Part shown: piece after piece, positions 35,977 to 45,345 of the stretch
Position numbering within the stretch: position 1 is the stretch's first letter
Layout: every line of letters starts with the position of its first letter
Assembly (NCBI GenBank): GCA_963709085.1
Contig: CAVPVB010000007.1
Location: 124,001-188,000, forward strand
Direction: 5' to 3'
Origin: Rhodovastum sp963709085
GTDB taxonomy: Bacteria > Pseudomonadota > Alphaproteobacteria > Acetobacterales > Acetobacteraceae
DNA: 64,000 nt
Position numbers and translations under genes: made by a program
Notes under the pieces: generated by a model
Databases searched by the model: none
What the model was told of the DNA's origin: nothing
What the model saw: only the letters and a program-made list of their open reading frames with translations

Positions 35977-36690
35977 ATGCAATTCACGCAAACCTTCGTG
36001 CTCACCGATTTCCTGGACACCGCCGTCAGCCTGGGCGGGGCCTTCGTGCTCGGCACCCTGATCGGCGCCGAACGGCAGTATCGCCAGCGCACGGCCGGGC
36101 TGCGCACCAACGTGCTGGTCTGCGTCGGGGCCGCCGGGTTCGTCGATCTGGCGATGAACCTGGGCGGCAATGACCGGGCGGTGCAGGTGATTTCCTACGT
36201 GGTGTCCGGCATCGGCTTCCTCGGCGCCGGCGTGATCATGAAGGAAGGCACCAACGTGCGCGGCCTGAACACCGCCGCCACGCTGTGGAGTTCCGCCGCC
36301 GTCGGCGCCTGCGCGGGGGCGGACCGGCTGGCCCAGGGCGCGCTGCTGACCTTGTTCATCCTGGCCGGCAACACGCTGCTGCGCCCGCTGGTCAATGCCA
36401 TCAACCGCATCCCACTGGACGAGCACGCCACCGAGGCGATCCACGAGGTGCGCGTGCGCGCGGTGTCCGATGCGCCGGAACTGCGCGAGGCGGTTACCGA
36501 AGCGTTGGAGGAGGCGCGCTACCCGGTGGCCGACATGGAGGTCGAAGTGGCCGGCGACGGCTCGGCCGAGCTGGTCGCCACCCTGACCAGCGCCTCGGTG
36601 CAGCCGGAGGAGATGGACGCGGTGGTGGAACGCCTCAGCCGGCTGCCCGGGGTCAGCCATGCCACCTGGGAATCGAGCACCTCCGAATGA
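35977..36690 (+). CDS. MgtC/SapB-family membrane protein
   Basis: The 237-residue protein has the MgtC core of several transmembrane helices (about residues 14-135) with GTLIGAERQYRQRTAGLRTN, ISYVVSGIGFLGAGVIMKEG and RGLNTAATLWSSAAVGACAG. A cytoplasmic ACT-like C-terminal domain (residues 150-237) follows. MgtC members affect Mg/phosphate balance and inhibit or tune ATP synthase in some bacteria. Its placement between ccmA and ccmB is unusual; it overlaps the ccmB start by four bases (ATGA), so the three are one translational unit. Confidence 0.87.
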   Translation: MQFTQTFVLTDFLDTAVSLGGAFVLGTLIGAERQYRQRTAGLRTNVLVCVGAAGFVDLAMNLGGNDRAVQVISYVVSGIGFLGAGVIMKEGTNVRGLNTAATLWSSAAVGACAGADRLAQGALLTLFILAGNTLLRPLVNAINRIPLDEHATEAIHEVRVRAVSDAPELREAVTEALEEARYPVADMEVEVAGDGSAELVATLTSASVQPEEMDAVVERLSRLPGVSHATWESSTSE

Positions 36691-37352
36691 CGATCTTCCT
36701 CGCCCTGCTGGCCCGCGAACTGCGGCTGTCGCTGCGGCACGGCAGCGACACGCTGGCCGCCATGCTATTTTTCGTCATCGCCGCGGCGCTGTTCCCGCTG
36801 GCCATCGGCCCGGCGCCGGAGACGCTCGGCCGGATCGCGCCGGGCATCATCTGGGTCTGCGCCCTGCTCGCCGCGCTGCTGCCGCTCGACCGGCTGTTCG
36901 GCGCCGATCTGGAGGACGGCTCGCTCGACCTGCTGCTGCTGTCCGGCCTGCCGGCTTCCGCCGTGGCGGCGGCCAAGGCGGTGGCGCATTGGCTGGTCAC
37001 CGGCGTGCCGCTGCTGCTGGCGGCGGGGCCGCTCGCGGTCATGCTGCGGATGCCGGACGAGGCCATCCCGGTGCTGCTGGCCGGCCTGCTGCCCGGCACC
37101 ATCGTGCTGTCGCTGCTCGGCACCGCCGGGGCCGCCCTGGTGCTGGGGGCGCGGCGTGGCGGAGTGCTGCTGCCGTTGCTGGTGCTGCCGCTGACCGCGC
37201 CGGTGCTGATTTTCGGCGTCGCGGCGGCGGACGCCGCCTCCGGCGGGCTGTCACCGCGGCCGCATCTGCTGCTGCTGGCGGCGTTATGCGCCGGCGCGCT
37301 GCCGCTGTGCCCGCTGGCCGCCGGGGCGGGGCTGCGCAGCGCCGCGGAATAG
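36687..37352 (+). CDS. ccmB: heme exporter membrane subunit CcmB
   Basis: The 221-residue protein has six predicted transmembrane helices and the CcmB N-terminus LARELRLSLRHGSDTLAAML. GIIWVCALLAALLPLDRLFG and DLEDGSLDLLLLSGLP are its conserved features. It forms the membrane channel partner of CcmA. The ATG overlaps the mgtC stop. ccmC is not found downstream: the next gene is convergent, so ccmC must lie elsewhere. Confidence 0.9.
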   Translation: MTIFLALLARELRLSLRHGSDTLAAMLFFVIAAALFPLAIGPAPETLGRIAPGIIWVCALLAALLPLDRLFGADLEDGSLDLLLLSGLPASAVAAAKAVAHWLVTGVPLLLAAGPLAVMLRMPDEAIPVLLAGLLPGTIVLSLLGTAGAALVLGARRGGVLLPLLVLPLTAPVLIFGVAAADAASGGLSPRPHLLLLAALCAGALPLCPLAAGAGLRSAAE

Positions 37353-37357
37353 GGTTG

Positions 37358-39256
37358 TCAGGGGTGATGGTGGTGGCCGCCGGCCGGCGCGTTCAGGGGC
37401 GCGCGGCAGATGGCGGTGACATCGGGGAGCAGGGAGGTCCAGCCCGGCGGATCGCCCGGCCGCCACAGCGCGCGCAGCCAGCCGTCCGGATCGACCAGGA
37501 ATTGCGTGCCGGCGAGCGCATCGGGCGGCACCCCGGCCACCAGCGCGTAGGCCGTCAGGACGGCCGGATCGCTGCTCGCGCAGGCATTCTGCTCGGCATC
37601 CGCGCCGATGACGATGGTCACGAGGTGCGACCCGGGCGCATCCGGACCAGGCGCCGCCGCCCCGCCGGCGGCGACAATGCGCGCCGCCTGCCCCTTCAAA
37701 TCGGCAAGGTCCAGGCTGCGTCCGTCGGCGCAATCGGCCTCGAAACGCGGCGCCGGTGTCGGGCGCGGCCAGTTGCGGTCGCGGCCGAGCGACATGCCGG
37801 CGTTGTTGGCCCGGATCGCATCGATCAGCGCCCAGCGCCCTTCTTCCGTCAGCCGGTCGGCGAAGCCGGGCATGGACAGGCCGCCCTCCGGGTTGTCCAT
37901 GCCGTGCGACAGCCACCAGAACAACTCGCCGTCGCTATGGTCCCAGAGATGCGCCGCCGTCAGGTCGGCCGGCGGCACGGCGAGCCCCTTGGCCGCCGGC
38001 CCATCGCCCTGGCCGTGCGGGCCGTGGCAGGACGCGCAATGGGTGGGGTAGAGGTCCGCTCCGATCGCAATGGACTGGGCCGAAAAGCCGGTCGGCGAGC
38101 GGTAGAAGCTGGTGGGATAGGCCTCGACCAGCAGCGGCCCGAAATGCGGCGCGGCCCAGAGAATGGCCGCGATCCCGGCGGCGATGAGGGAAAAACGCAA
38201 GCGCCGCAGCAAAATACCGCCCGCGGCCAGCGAGAGCCCCGCCAGCACGGCGATCGCGGCGGTGCCGATTTCCCGCCGCAGATCGGGGTCCTCCAGCGCG
38301 ACCAGGCTTGGCCGCCAGGCGAACGGCCAGACCGGCTGCATGTGCATCGCCGGCTGCAAGCTGGCCAGCACCGCGGCGACGCCCACGATGGCCACCCCGG
38401 CCGCGGTTTGCAGCGCGAGGCTGCGGAGCAGGTCGCGCCGGGCAATCGCCGGGTCGGCGCCGCGCAGCGCCGGCGCAAGCCGGTAGCGGTTGAGGACGGC
38501 AAACCCCAGCAGGACCAGGAGAAGCAGCGTCTTGGCGCCGTCCATCCAGCCATGCGCGGTGCCGATCATCCCCACCGGCCCGCCGATCAGGACGCAAAAC
38601 TGCCAGATCGCCGACAGCACGATGCCGGCGACGCAGCATTTGCCGAGCGGCGAGAACCAGCGGCACGCCGCGGCGCCGGTCCGGGGCGGCGTGAACCGGA
38701 CCACCAGCAGCAATGGCAGCAGCCCGCCCAGCCAGCCGCCGGCCGCCAGCAGATGTACCGCTTGTGAAGCCAGCAGAACACTGGGGCCGTGGACCATCGC
38801 CATGGCATGGCTATGGGCGGCATGCAGGCACAGCGCCACGCCGCACAGCACGGTCGCCGCCCGCCATCGCAGCACGGAGGGGCACCGGCCCAGCACCGCA
38901 AACACGGCGGCGAGGGCGATTAAACGAAGCGCCAGGGCGTGCCCGAAGACGGTGCCGGACAGCACCGCCGGCACCGCTTCCAGCGTGGCCGCCAGCCCCG
39001 ATGCCCCGGCGAGCTGACCCGATTCCGCCACCAGCCACACCAGCGCGAACGCAAAGGCCGCGAACAGGCTGATGCGGCCGAGCCGCGTCAGGGCACGCCA
39101 GGCCGGCCCCGTGACATCCTCCGCGGCACCCGCGAAGGCCCGCGGAGCGACCGCCACGCCGAACACCAGCGTGCCGAACGCCGACAGCAGGGATGCCACG
39201 GCCGCGCCGCGCAGGAGGATGAGCGCAAGCCCGCCCTCCGGGTCGAAGGGCGGCAT
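37358..39256 (-). CDS. CopD-type copper membrane protein fused to cytochrome c and a thioredoxin-like domain
   Basis: The 632-residue protein combines three parts. Residues 1-375 hold the many-helix CopD domain, with His-rich LHAAHSHAMAMVHGP (144-158) and other likely copper ligands. A c-type heme motif CASCHG follows (Cys407, Cys410, His411) in a cytochrome c domain to about 475. The region 495-620 resembles a thioredoxin/redoxin fold (FLVDPDGWLRALW) but lacks a CxxC pair. It ends in HHHHP. It is the last gene of a five-gene minus-strand operon with copC, and is convergent with ccmB. Probable role: copper uptake linked to electron transfer; inference. Confidence 0.8.
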   Translation of the reverse strand: MPPFDPEGGLALILLRGAAVASLLSAFGTLVFGVAVAPRAFAGAAEDVTGPAWRALTRLGRISLFAAFAFALVWLVAESGQLAGASGLAATLEAVPAVLSGTVFGHALALRLIALAAVFAVLGRCPSVLRWRAATVLCGVALCLHAAHSHAMAMVHGPSVLLASQAVHLLAAGGWLGGLLPLLLVVRFTPPRTGAAACRWFSPLGKCCVAGIVLSAIWQFCVLIGGPVGMIGTAHGWMDGAKTLLLLVLLGFAVLNRYRLAPALRGADPAIARRDLLRSLALQTAAGVAIVGVAAVLASLQPAMHMQPVWPFAWRPSLVALEDPDLRREIGTAAIAVLAGLSLAAGGILLRRLRFSLIAAGIAAILWAAPHFGPLLVEAYPTSFYRSPTGFSAQSIAIGADLYPTHCASCHGPHGQGDGPAAKGLAVPPADLTAAHLWDHSDGELFWWLSHGMDNPEGGLSMPGFADRLTEEGRWALIDAIRANNAGMSLGRDRNWPRPTPAPRFEADCADGRSLDLADLKGQAARIVAAGGAAAPGPDAPGSHLVTIVIGADAEQNACASSDPAVLTAYALVAGVPPDALAGTQFLVDPDGWLRALWRPGDPPGWTSLLPDVTAICRAPLNAPAGGHHHHP

Positions 39257-39259
39257 CGG

Positions 39260-39625
39260 TCAGGGCTGGACGGTGAACTGGTAATAGCCCTCGGTCTTGT
39301 GGGTATCGACCGAAGTCACGTGCCAGACCACCTTGTAGACGCCCGGCGCGAGGGTCTTCACCCCCGCGAGCAGGTGGGTGGCATCGTTCGGATCGGTGCG
39401 GATGGTGCCGGTATCCACCCGCCCGCCTTGCGGGTCAGTCACGACGACGCTGCTGAAGGCGGGTTCGACTTCCTGGGAGAAGATCAGCACCAGCTCGGCC
39501 GGGGCGGCTTTCACGGTTGAGCCGACCGGCGGCAGGGTGTGGCGCAGCAGCGCGTGCGCGAAGGCGGGGCCGCTGCCGGCCAGCAGGGCAAGGGTGGCGA
39601 AGGTGATGGTCAGCAGGCGCAGCAT
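39260..39625 (-). CDS. copC: CopC-family periplasmic copper-binding protein
   Basis: The 121-residue protein has a signal peptide (LLTITFATLALLAGSGPAFA) followed immediately by HALLRHTLPPVGSTVKAAP. That is the CopC N-terminus whose first His (right after cleavage) is a Cu(II) ligand. The C-terminal VWHVTSVDTHKTEGYYQF contains the second ligand group (HxxSxDxH). ATG 39625 lies seven bases after GAGGAG. The stop is three bases from the CopD-fusion start, so CopC and CopD are made together. Confidence 0.9.
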   Translation of the reverse strand: MLRLLTITFATLALLAGSGPAFAHALLRHTLPPVGSTVKAAPAELVLIFSQEVEPAFSSVVVTDPQGGRVDTGTIRTDPNDATHLLAGVKTLAPGVYKVVWHVTSVDTHKTEGYYQFTVQP

Positions 39626-39666
39626 GGCGTGGCTCCTCGACTGGACGGACATCTGAACGGACGCAC

Positions 39667-40578
39667 TCACGGGAAGATCGGCTTGCCGAGGAAGCTGTCG
39701 CGGAACAGGTCGTCAAAGAAGAAGTGAACCTGGGCGATCACGCCGACGTTATGGCCGGTTTGCCGGTTGGCGGGGATCAGCGCCTCGATGCCGACCTGAA
39801 ACGCATCGGCCATGTAGATCACCCCCGGCGCAATGGTCCAGGTGCTGGGAAACCCGCCGGCAGGGGCCTGGGTGGGCGTGTACCAGGTGGACTCGACCAC
39901 GGGAATCAGCCGTCCGAAGAAATCCGGCAGGCCCAGATCCTTCACCTGCGTTTGCAGGTAGGGAATGCTGTACTGGATCGACAGGGCACCGTTCACCGAG
40001 CCGGGGTTGCCGTTATTGTCCAGCGCGCTGTTCAGCCGCCGGTCGGGTAAATTGTAGCTGAATTCGCCACTGATCGCGAGCGGGCGCAAATAGCCGATCG
40101 GCAGGTCGCCGAGGCCCTTGCCGAAATATGCCGTCGGCGAGGTCGCGCCATAGGCATCGCCACCGATATTCTGAGTCGCCTGGTTGCCGCCGAATTCGTA
40201 GATCACCCCGAGCGAGGCGACGAATTCGTGCTCGGCGTTGGTGTAGGCCTGCCATTTGCCGGTGATGAAGACGTTCTCGAACCCATTATGCGTCTTCGAT
40301 CCCGATTGCTGAAACCAGTCATAGCCGTGGTTGTAGATCAGCGCCGTGGTGGGCGTGATCGTCTTGTCGAATTCCCATTGAAACTGATAGAGATTCTGCG
40401 GGCCGGCATCGCGCTGCCAGACCAGCTGCGGCAGCGTCGCCTCATCGGCAACGCCGGGGTCATCGAAGGTGAGGGTGACGGGAAAGACGCGCGCGCCGAC
40501 AATGACGTGCGCGAGGGCGGCGTGGCTGCCGAGCACGCTGGCGGCGGCCAGCGCGGCGACAAGCTTGAGACGGGACAT
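39667..40578 (-). CDS. 303-residue predicted outer-membrane beta-barrel, paralogue 1
   Basis: A signal peptide (LVAALAAASVLGSHAALA) is followed by alternating polar/hydrophobic strands such as FITGKWQAYTNAEHEFVASL, SGEFSYNLPDRRLNSALDNN and ALSIQYSIPYLQTQVKD. The C-terminus FFFDDLFRDSFLGKPIFP ends in aromatic strands, as in barrels. It recalls the MetA-pathway phenol-degradation/transporter superfamily. The same-length paralogue at 41117-42028 shares LPQLVWQRDAGPQ, DKTITPTTAL and LDNNGNP. Location before copC-copD suggests metal transport across the outer membrane; this is inference. Start at ATG 40578. Confidence 0.65.
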   Translation of the reverse strand: MSRLKLVAALAAASVLGSHAALAHVIVGARVFPVTLTFDDPGVADEATLPQLVWQRDAGPQNLYQFQWEFDKTITPTTALIYNHGYDWFQQSGSKTHNGFENVFITGKWQAYTNAEHEFVASLGVIYEFGGNQATQNIGGDAYGATSPTAYFGKGLGDLPIGYLRPLAISGEFSYNLPDRRLNSALDNNGNPGSVNGALSIQYSIPYLQTQVKDLGLPDFFGRLIPVVESTWYTPTQAPAGGFPSTWTIAPGVIYMADAFQVGIEALIPANRQTGHNVGVIAQVHFFFDDLFRDSFLGKPIFP

Positions 40579-40650
40579 CTGCGGTCGCTCCGAATTCCGG
40601 GTCTGCAAAGGGCGCAGGCCGGCACGCAGCCGGCGGCGCGGCTTCCTTGG

Positions 40651-41043
40651 TCAGACCGGAACGGGCGGGCCGCGAGGCTGGAACGGCCGGGCCGGCAGCG
40701 GCGGCGGGGCGCGCGCCGGCGGCAAGGCGGCGGCGCGCAGGACCGGCCCGGCCGAGGGCGGCGGCAGCGCGGGCCCGGCTTCCGGCAGTGGCGCCGCCAC
40801 GCAAGCAGCCAGACAGAGAACGCAGAACCCCGCGTGATGCCCGGCGGGAATGGCGGGGGCCTGCTCGCCCGCCCCGCCGGCGAGGCAGACCACGCCGAGC
40901 GCCGCGAGTTGTGCCCGCTCGGCCTGTGCCAGCGCCCCGACAGGCACATGCGCGCCGGCCGCCAGCAGCCCGACCATTGCCAGCACGGCTGGCAGGTGCA
41001 GGAGGCGGCGGAGAACGCTGCGCACTCGGTACAAAATCAACAC
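40651..41043 (-). CDS. DUF2946-like small Cys/His protein
   Basis: The 130-residue protein has an N-terminal hydrophobic segment (about residues 14-40), then VVCLAGGAGEQ, and the motif GHHAGFCVLCLAACVAAP, where His-His and Cys-x-x-Cys could bind a metal. A Pro/Ala-rich tail closes it. The arrangement of a signal/TM segment, HH...CxxC and Pro-rich end resembles DUF2946 proteins, often found in copper or heme gene clusters. It lies between the two 303-residue paralogues in the copper-type operon, about 72 bases from each. Confidence 0.55.
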   Translation of the reverse strand: MLILYRVRSVLRRLLHLPAVLAMVGLLAAGAHVPVGALAQAERAQLAALGVVCLAGGAGEQAPAIPAGHHAGFCVLCLAACVAAPLPEAGPALPPPSAGPVLRAAALPPARAPPPLPARPFQPRGPPVPV

Positions 41044-41116
41044 GCAACGATGCTAGAACAGCGGCGGCGGCGAAAGCAAGGCCCGGGATTCAGCCCCGGT
41101 CTTGTTTCATCTGCAC

Positions 41117-42028
41117 TCACTCAAAGATCGGCTTACCGAGAATATTATCCGGGATCATGTCGTCGAAGAAAACATGCAGATGCGCCACCACGCCGACATT
41201 CGTACCGGCGGCCCGGTTGGCCGGAATCAGGGCTTCGATGCTGACCTGATACGTATCGGCAAAATAGATCACTCCCGGCGCAATGGTCAGCGTCGCCGGG
41301 AACCCACCGGCCGGTCCGCGGGCGGGCGAGTTCCAAACGGCTTCAACCAGGGGAATCAGATTCTTGATCAGCGGGGGCAGGCCATGGTCCTGCACCTGCA
41401 ATTCCAGATAGGGAATGCTGTACTGAACCGACAGGCCGCCCTGCCACGCCGGAGGATTGCCGTTGTTGTCCAAGGCACTGTTCAGCGGCCGGTCGGGAAT
41501 GGCGTAGCTCAACTGGCCGGTAATGGCGAGCGGGCGCAAGGCGCCGATCGGATAGTCGCCGAAGCCCTTGCCGGCCCACACCGCCGGCCCGGTCGATCCA
41601 TAGGCGTCGCCGCCAAGGTTCTGCGCCGCCGTGCCGCCGCCGAATTCGCGAACGAACCCGACCGAGACGACGAACTCACGCTCGATGTCGGTATAGGCCT
41701 GCCATTTTCCGGTGAGGAAAACGTTCTCGAACCCGGTTTGCGTCTTCTGCCCCGACGCCTGCAGCCGCCCATAGCCCTGGTTGTAGACCAGCGCCGTCGT
41801 CGGCGTGATCGTCTTGTCCCATTCCCACTGCAGCTGTGAGAGGTCCTGCGGACCGGCATCGCGCTGCCAGACGAGTTGCGGCAGCCGCAATTCGTCGCCG
41901 ACGCCCGGATCGTCGAAATTGACGGTGACCGGAAAGATGCGCACGCCGACGACCACGGCGGCACGCGCGGCGGGGCTGGCGATCAGGCCAAGGATCGCCA
42001 GCGCCGCGACAGCGACGGGACGGGGCAT
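41117..42028 (-). CDS. 303-residue predicted outer-membrane beta-barrel, paralogue 2
   Basis: Same length and layout as the protein at 39667-40578. It has a signal peptide (VAVAALAILGLIASPAARA), VVVGVRIFPVTVNFDDPGVG, LPQLVWQRDAGPQDLSQLQW, DKTITPTTALVYNQGYG and a C-terminal LHVFFDDMIPDNILGKPIFE. The DNA just before both ATGs is also alike (GAATTCG...CAGATG), supporting the chosen start at 42028 over the longer frame to 42322. The two copies probably arose by tandem duplication around the DUF2946-like gene. It is the first gene of the operon; its promoter should lie in 42029-42119, where I see no clear hexamers. Confidence 0.65.
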   Translation of the reverse strand: MPRPVAVAALAILGLIASPAARAAVVVGVRIFPVTVNFDDPGVGDELRLPQLVWQRDAGPQDLSQLQWEWDKTITPTTALVYNQGYGRLQASGQKTQTGFENVFLTGKWQAYTDIEREFVVSVGFVREFGGGTAAQNLGGDAYGSTGPAVWAGKGFGDYPIGALRPLAITGQLSYAIPDRPLNSALDNNGNPPAWQGGLSVQYSIPYLELQVQDHGLPPLIKNLIPLVEAVWNSPARGPAGGFPATLTIAPGVIYFADTYQVSIEALIPANRAAGTNVGVVAHLHVFFDDMIPDNILGKPIFE

Positions 42029-42119
42029 CTGGGGCGGCTTCACGAATTCTCTTTCGGGTCGGTATCGAGGACGTGCCGGCACGTCACAAAACGTGACATG
42101 AGGGCCGCTATCCGCCTTC

Positions 42120-43517
42120 CTACCCCCCCCGCGCCTCGAAACGATAGGGGTTGGTGCCGGTGGTGAGCGGGTCGAGCGCCAGCCGGTGCTCCAGCGGCGG
42201 AAACGCCCGGCTGCGGCAATCCGGCCGGTCGCACAGCCGGCACGACAGGCCGATGCCCACCACCGCGCGCTCCAGGTCGATGCCGTCGCCATAGACCACC
42301 TGCGGGGCATGCGAAACGTCACAGCCCATCGCCACGATGCGCACCGCCTGCGGCTCGCCCCAGCGGGCGGTGGCGCCCATCATGGCGCGGGCGAAGCACA
42401 GGAAAGTGGCGCCGTCCGGCAGTTGCGCCACCTGCACCACCACCCGCCCGGGCGTGGCCAGCGCCCCGTGCACCACCCAGCGCGGACACGACCCGCCGAA
42501 GCGGGCAAACGGAAAACCGGCGGCCGAGAACCGCTTCGAGACATTGCCGGCCGGATCGACGCGCAGAAAGAAGAACGGCAGCCCGCGCGCGCCCGGGCGC
42601 TGCAGCGAGGACAGGCGCTGGCAGACCTGCTCGTAACTGACGCCGAACCGCGCCGCCAGCGCCTCCACGTCGTGGCGCAGCTCGCGCGCGGCGGCGGCGA
42701 ACGGGGCGTACGGCATCAGCAGCGCCGCCGCGGTATAGTTCAGCAGGCCGATGCGAATCAGCGCCGTCGCCTCGGGCGAACTGGGCGTCACCTCGGCCAG
42801 CAGCGCCTCCACCGGCTCGCGCGCCTCCAGCAGGGCGAGCTGGAACGCGAGCTGGAAACCGCGGCTTTCGCGCGGCAGCACCTCGGACAGGGTCAGGCTG
42901 TGCGCCGCCGGGTCGTAGCGGCGCAGCGCCCCGGGCAGGGGTCCCACGGTCACGGTCAGCCCGTGCTGGCGGCGCAGGCGCTCGGCGATGGCGTGGTTCA
43001 TTTCCGAGGGCCGCAGGGTCAGCTCAGCCACCAGCGCTTCGGCGGCTTCCTCCAGCGGGGCAAAATGGTTGGCGCGGTCGTTGAACACATCGCGCGCCTC
43101 CTCGGTGGGCAGCAGGATGCGCCGGCCGGAGGGCAGGGCGATGCCGCCGGCATCCTCACGCGCCACCCGCCAGGCCCGGTACAGCGCCAGCACCGCCCGT
43201 GCCGCCGCCGGGCTGCTGCCGACCAGCGAGGTGGTCTCGGTATCCGGCACCGCCTCCGCGCCGAGCAGCGGATCGGCGAACACCTCGCGCAGCTGCACCT
43301 CCAGCTGCCGCTCCTCGACGCCCGACAGGGCGGTGAGGTCGATCTGCAGGGTCTCGGTCAGCTTGATGAGCAGGCTGGCGGTGACGGTGCGCTGATCGTG
43401 CTCGATGAGGTTCAGGTAGCTGGCCGAGATGCCCAAACGCGCCGCCAGCGCCTGCTGCGTAAAACCCCGTTCCTGGCGCAGGCGCCGCAGGGTGCGACCG
43501 ATCAGGGGGCGGGACAT
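42120..43517 (-). CDS. XRE/IrrE-type regulator (RamB/ScfR-like, DUF2083)
   Basis: The 465-residue regulator has an N-terminal helix-turn-helix (GRTLRRLRQERGFTQQALAA, LGISASYLNLIEHDQRTV). An IrrE-like middle domain follows (ERLRRQHGLTVTVGPLPGA), and the C-terminal DUF2083 region carries several Cys and His (FGGSCPRWVVHG, SCRLCDRPDCRSRAFPPLEH). Relatives (RamB, ScfR/PrpC regulators) control acetate, propionate and glyoxylate genes. It is divergent from aceA, so it is very likely the local isocitrate lyase regulator. ATG 43517 is the family start. Confidence 0.85.
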   Translation of the reverse strand: MSRPLIGRTLRRLRQERGFTQQALAARLGISASYLNLIEHDQRTVTASLLIKLTETLQIDLTALSGVEERQLEVQLREVFADPLLGAEAVPDTETTSLVGSSPAAARAVLALYRAWRVAREDAGGIALPSGRRILLPTEEARDVFNDRANHFAPLEEAAEALVAELTLRPSEMNHAIAERLRRQHGLTVTVGPLPGALRRYDPAAHSLTLSEVLPRESRGFQLAFQLALLEAREPVEALLAEVTPSSPEATALIRIGLLNYTAAALLMPYAPFAAAARELRHDVEALAARFGVSYEQVCQRLSSLQRPGARGLPFFFLRVDPAGNVSKRFSAAGFPFARFGGSCPRWVVHGALATPGRVVVQVAQLPDGATFLCFARAMMGATARWGEPQAVRIVAMGCDVSHAPQVVYGDGIDLERAVVGIGLSCRLCDRPDCRSRAFPPLEHRLALDPLTTGTNPYRFEARGG

Positions 43518-43669
43518 CTTGACAACCTTTACTGGTTTACCGGGCAGGTCAGTTAATATCATTACCGCGTTGCCGCTGGTCACGCAATTTAGGGATCAAC
43601 TTTGACGCCGGTATGTGAAAAATTGACCTCGTCCCGCGCCGCCCTCGGCGCCCCCACGAGGAGACTTCG
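43518..43669. promoter_or_regulatory. shared control region of the RamB-like regulator and aceA
   Basis: This 152-base divergent intergenic region is less GC-rich than its surroundings. It contains a short direct repeat CTTTAC-TGG-TTTACC (about 43527-43541) and an AT stretch GTCAGTTAATATCATTACC. Promoters for both genes must lie here. The aceA start is preceded by GAGGAG. No perfect operator palindrome was found; the repeat is only a candidate binding site. Confidence 0.4.
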
Positions 43670-44986
<1,317 letters not shown>

Positions 44987-45094
44987 CCCGATCCGGCGGC
45001 GGCGGCCGGGGCGGCGCGATCCGCCCCGGACCCGGCCGCTGCCGATATGCCCAAGCCGCCGCCGTAGAATAGCGGTCTGGGCCCATCGACTATA

Positions 45095-45131
45095 CCCGGC
45101 GCCGATGGGGCACGCGCGCCGGGTTTTTTTT
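45095..45131 (+). terminator. rho-independent terminator after aceA
   Basis: An 8-base-pair stem, CCCGGCGC (45095-45102) with GCGCCGGG (45116-45123), encloses a 13-base loop and is followed at once by eight T. This is the clearest intrinsic terminator in the window and serves aceA. The rest of the gap 44987-45343 contains this hairpin and the repeat pair E1/E2, with no gene. Confidence 0.85.
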
Positions 45132-45142
45132 GCCTGAAGGGC

Positions 45143-45345
45143 AAGGAAGGCCAGGGCTCTGCCCTGGACCCGCCAAGGGCCGAGAGGCCCCTGGACCCCT
45201 CACTTGAAGGGTTTTGGGAAGAGGGGGGTGAGGAGGGGCCGCAGCATCTCCTCACCCCCCCTCTTCCCAAAACCCTTAAAACGAATGGGTTCTAAGGGCT
45301 TCGCCCTTAGCGGGTCCAGGGCAGAGCCCTGGCCTTCCTCCCTTC
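45143..45345. repeat. dispersed repeats E1/E2 with a long inverted repeat between them
   Basis: E1 (45143-45199, minus orientation) has CCAGGGCTCTGCCCTGG and CCAAGGGCCGAGAGGCCCCTGG. E2 (45287-45345, plus) has CTAAGGGCTTCGCCCTTAG and CCAGGGCAGAGCCCTGG. Between them an imperfect palindrome of 28- and 29-base arms (45207-45234 and 45249-45277) pairs except for one extra C in the C-run, with a 14-base loop. One arm begins AAGGGTTTTGGGAAGAGG, a module also seen in repeat F. The right end supplies the TGA of the ACT-domain gene. Confidence 0.85.
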
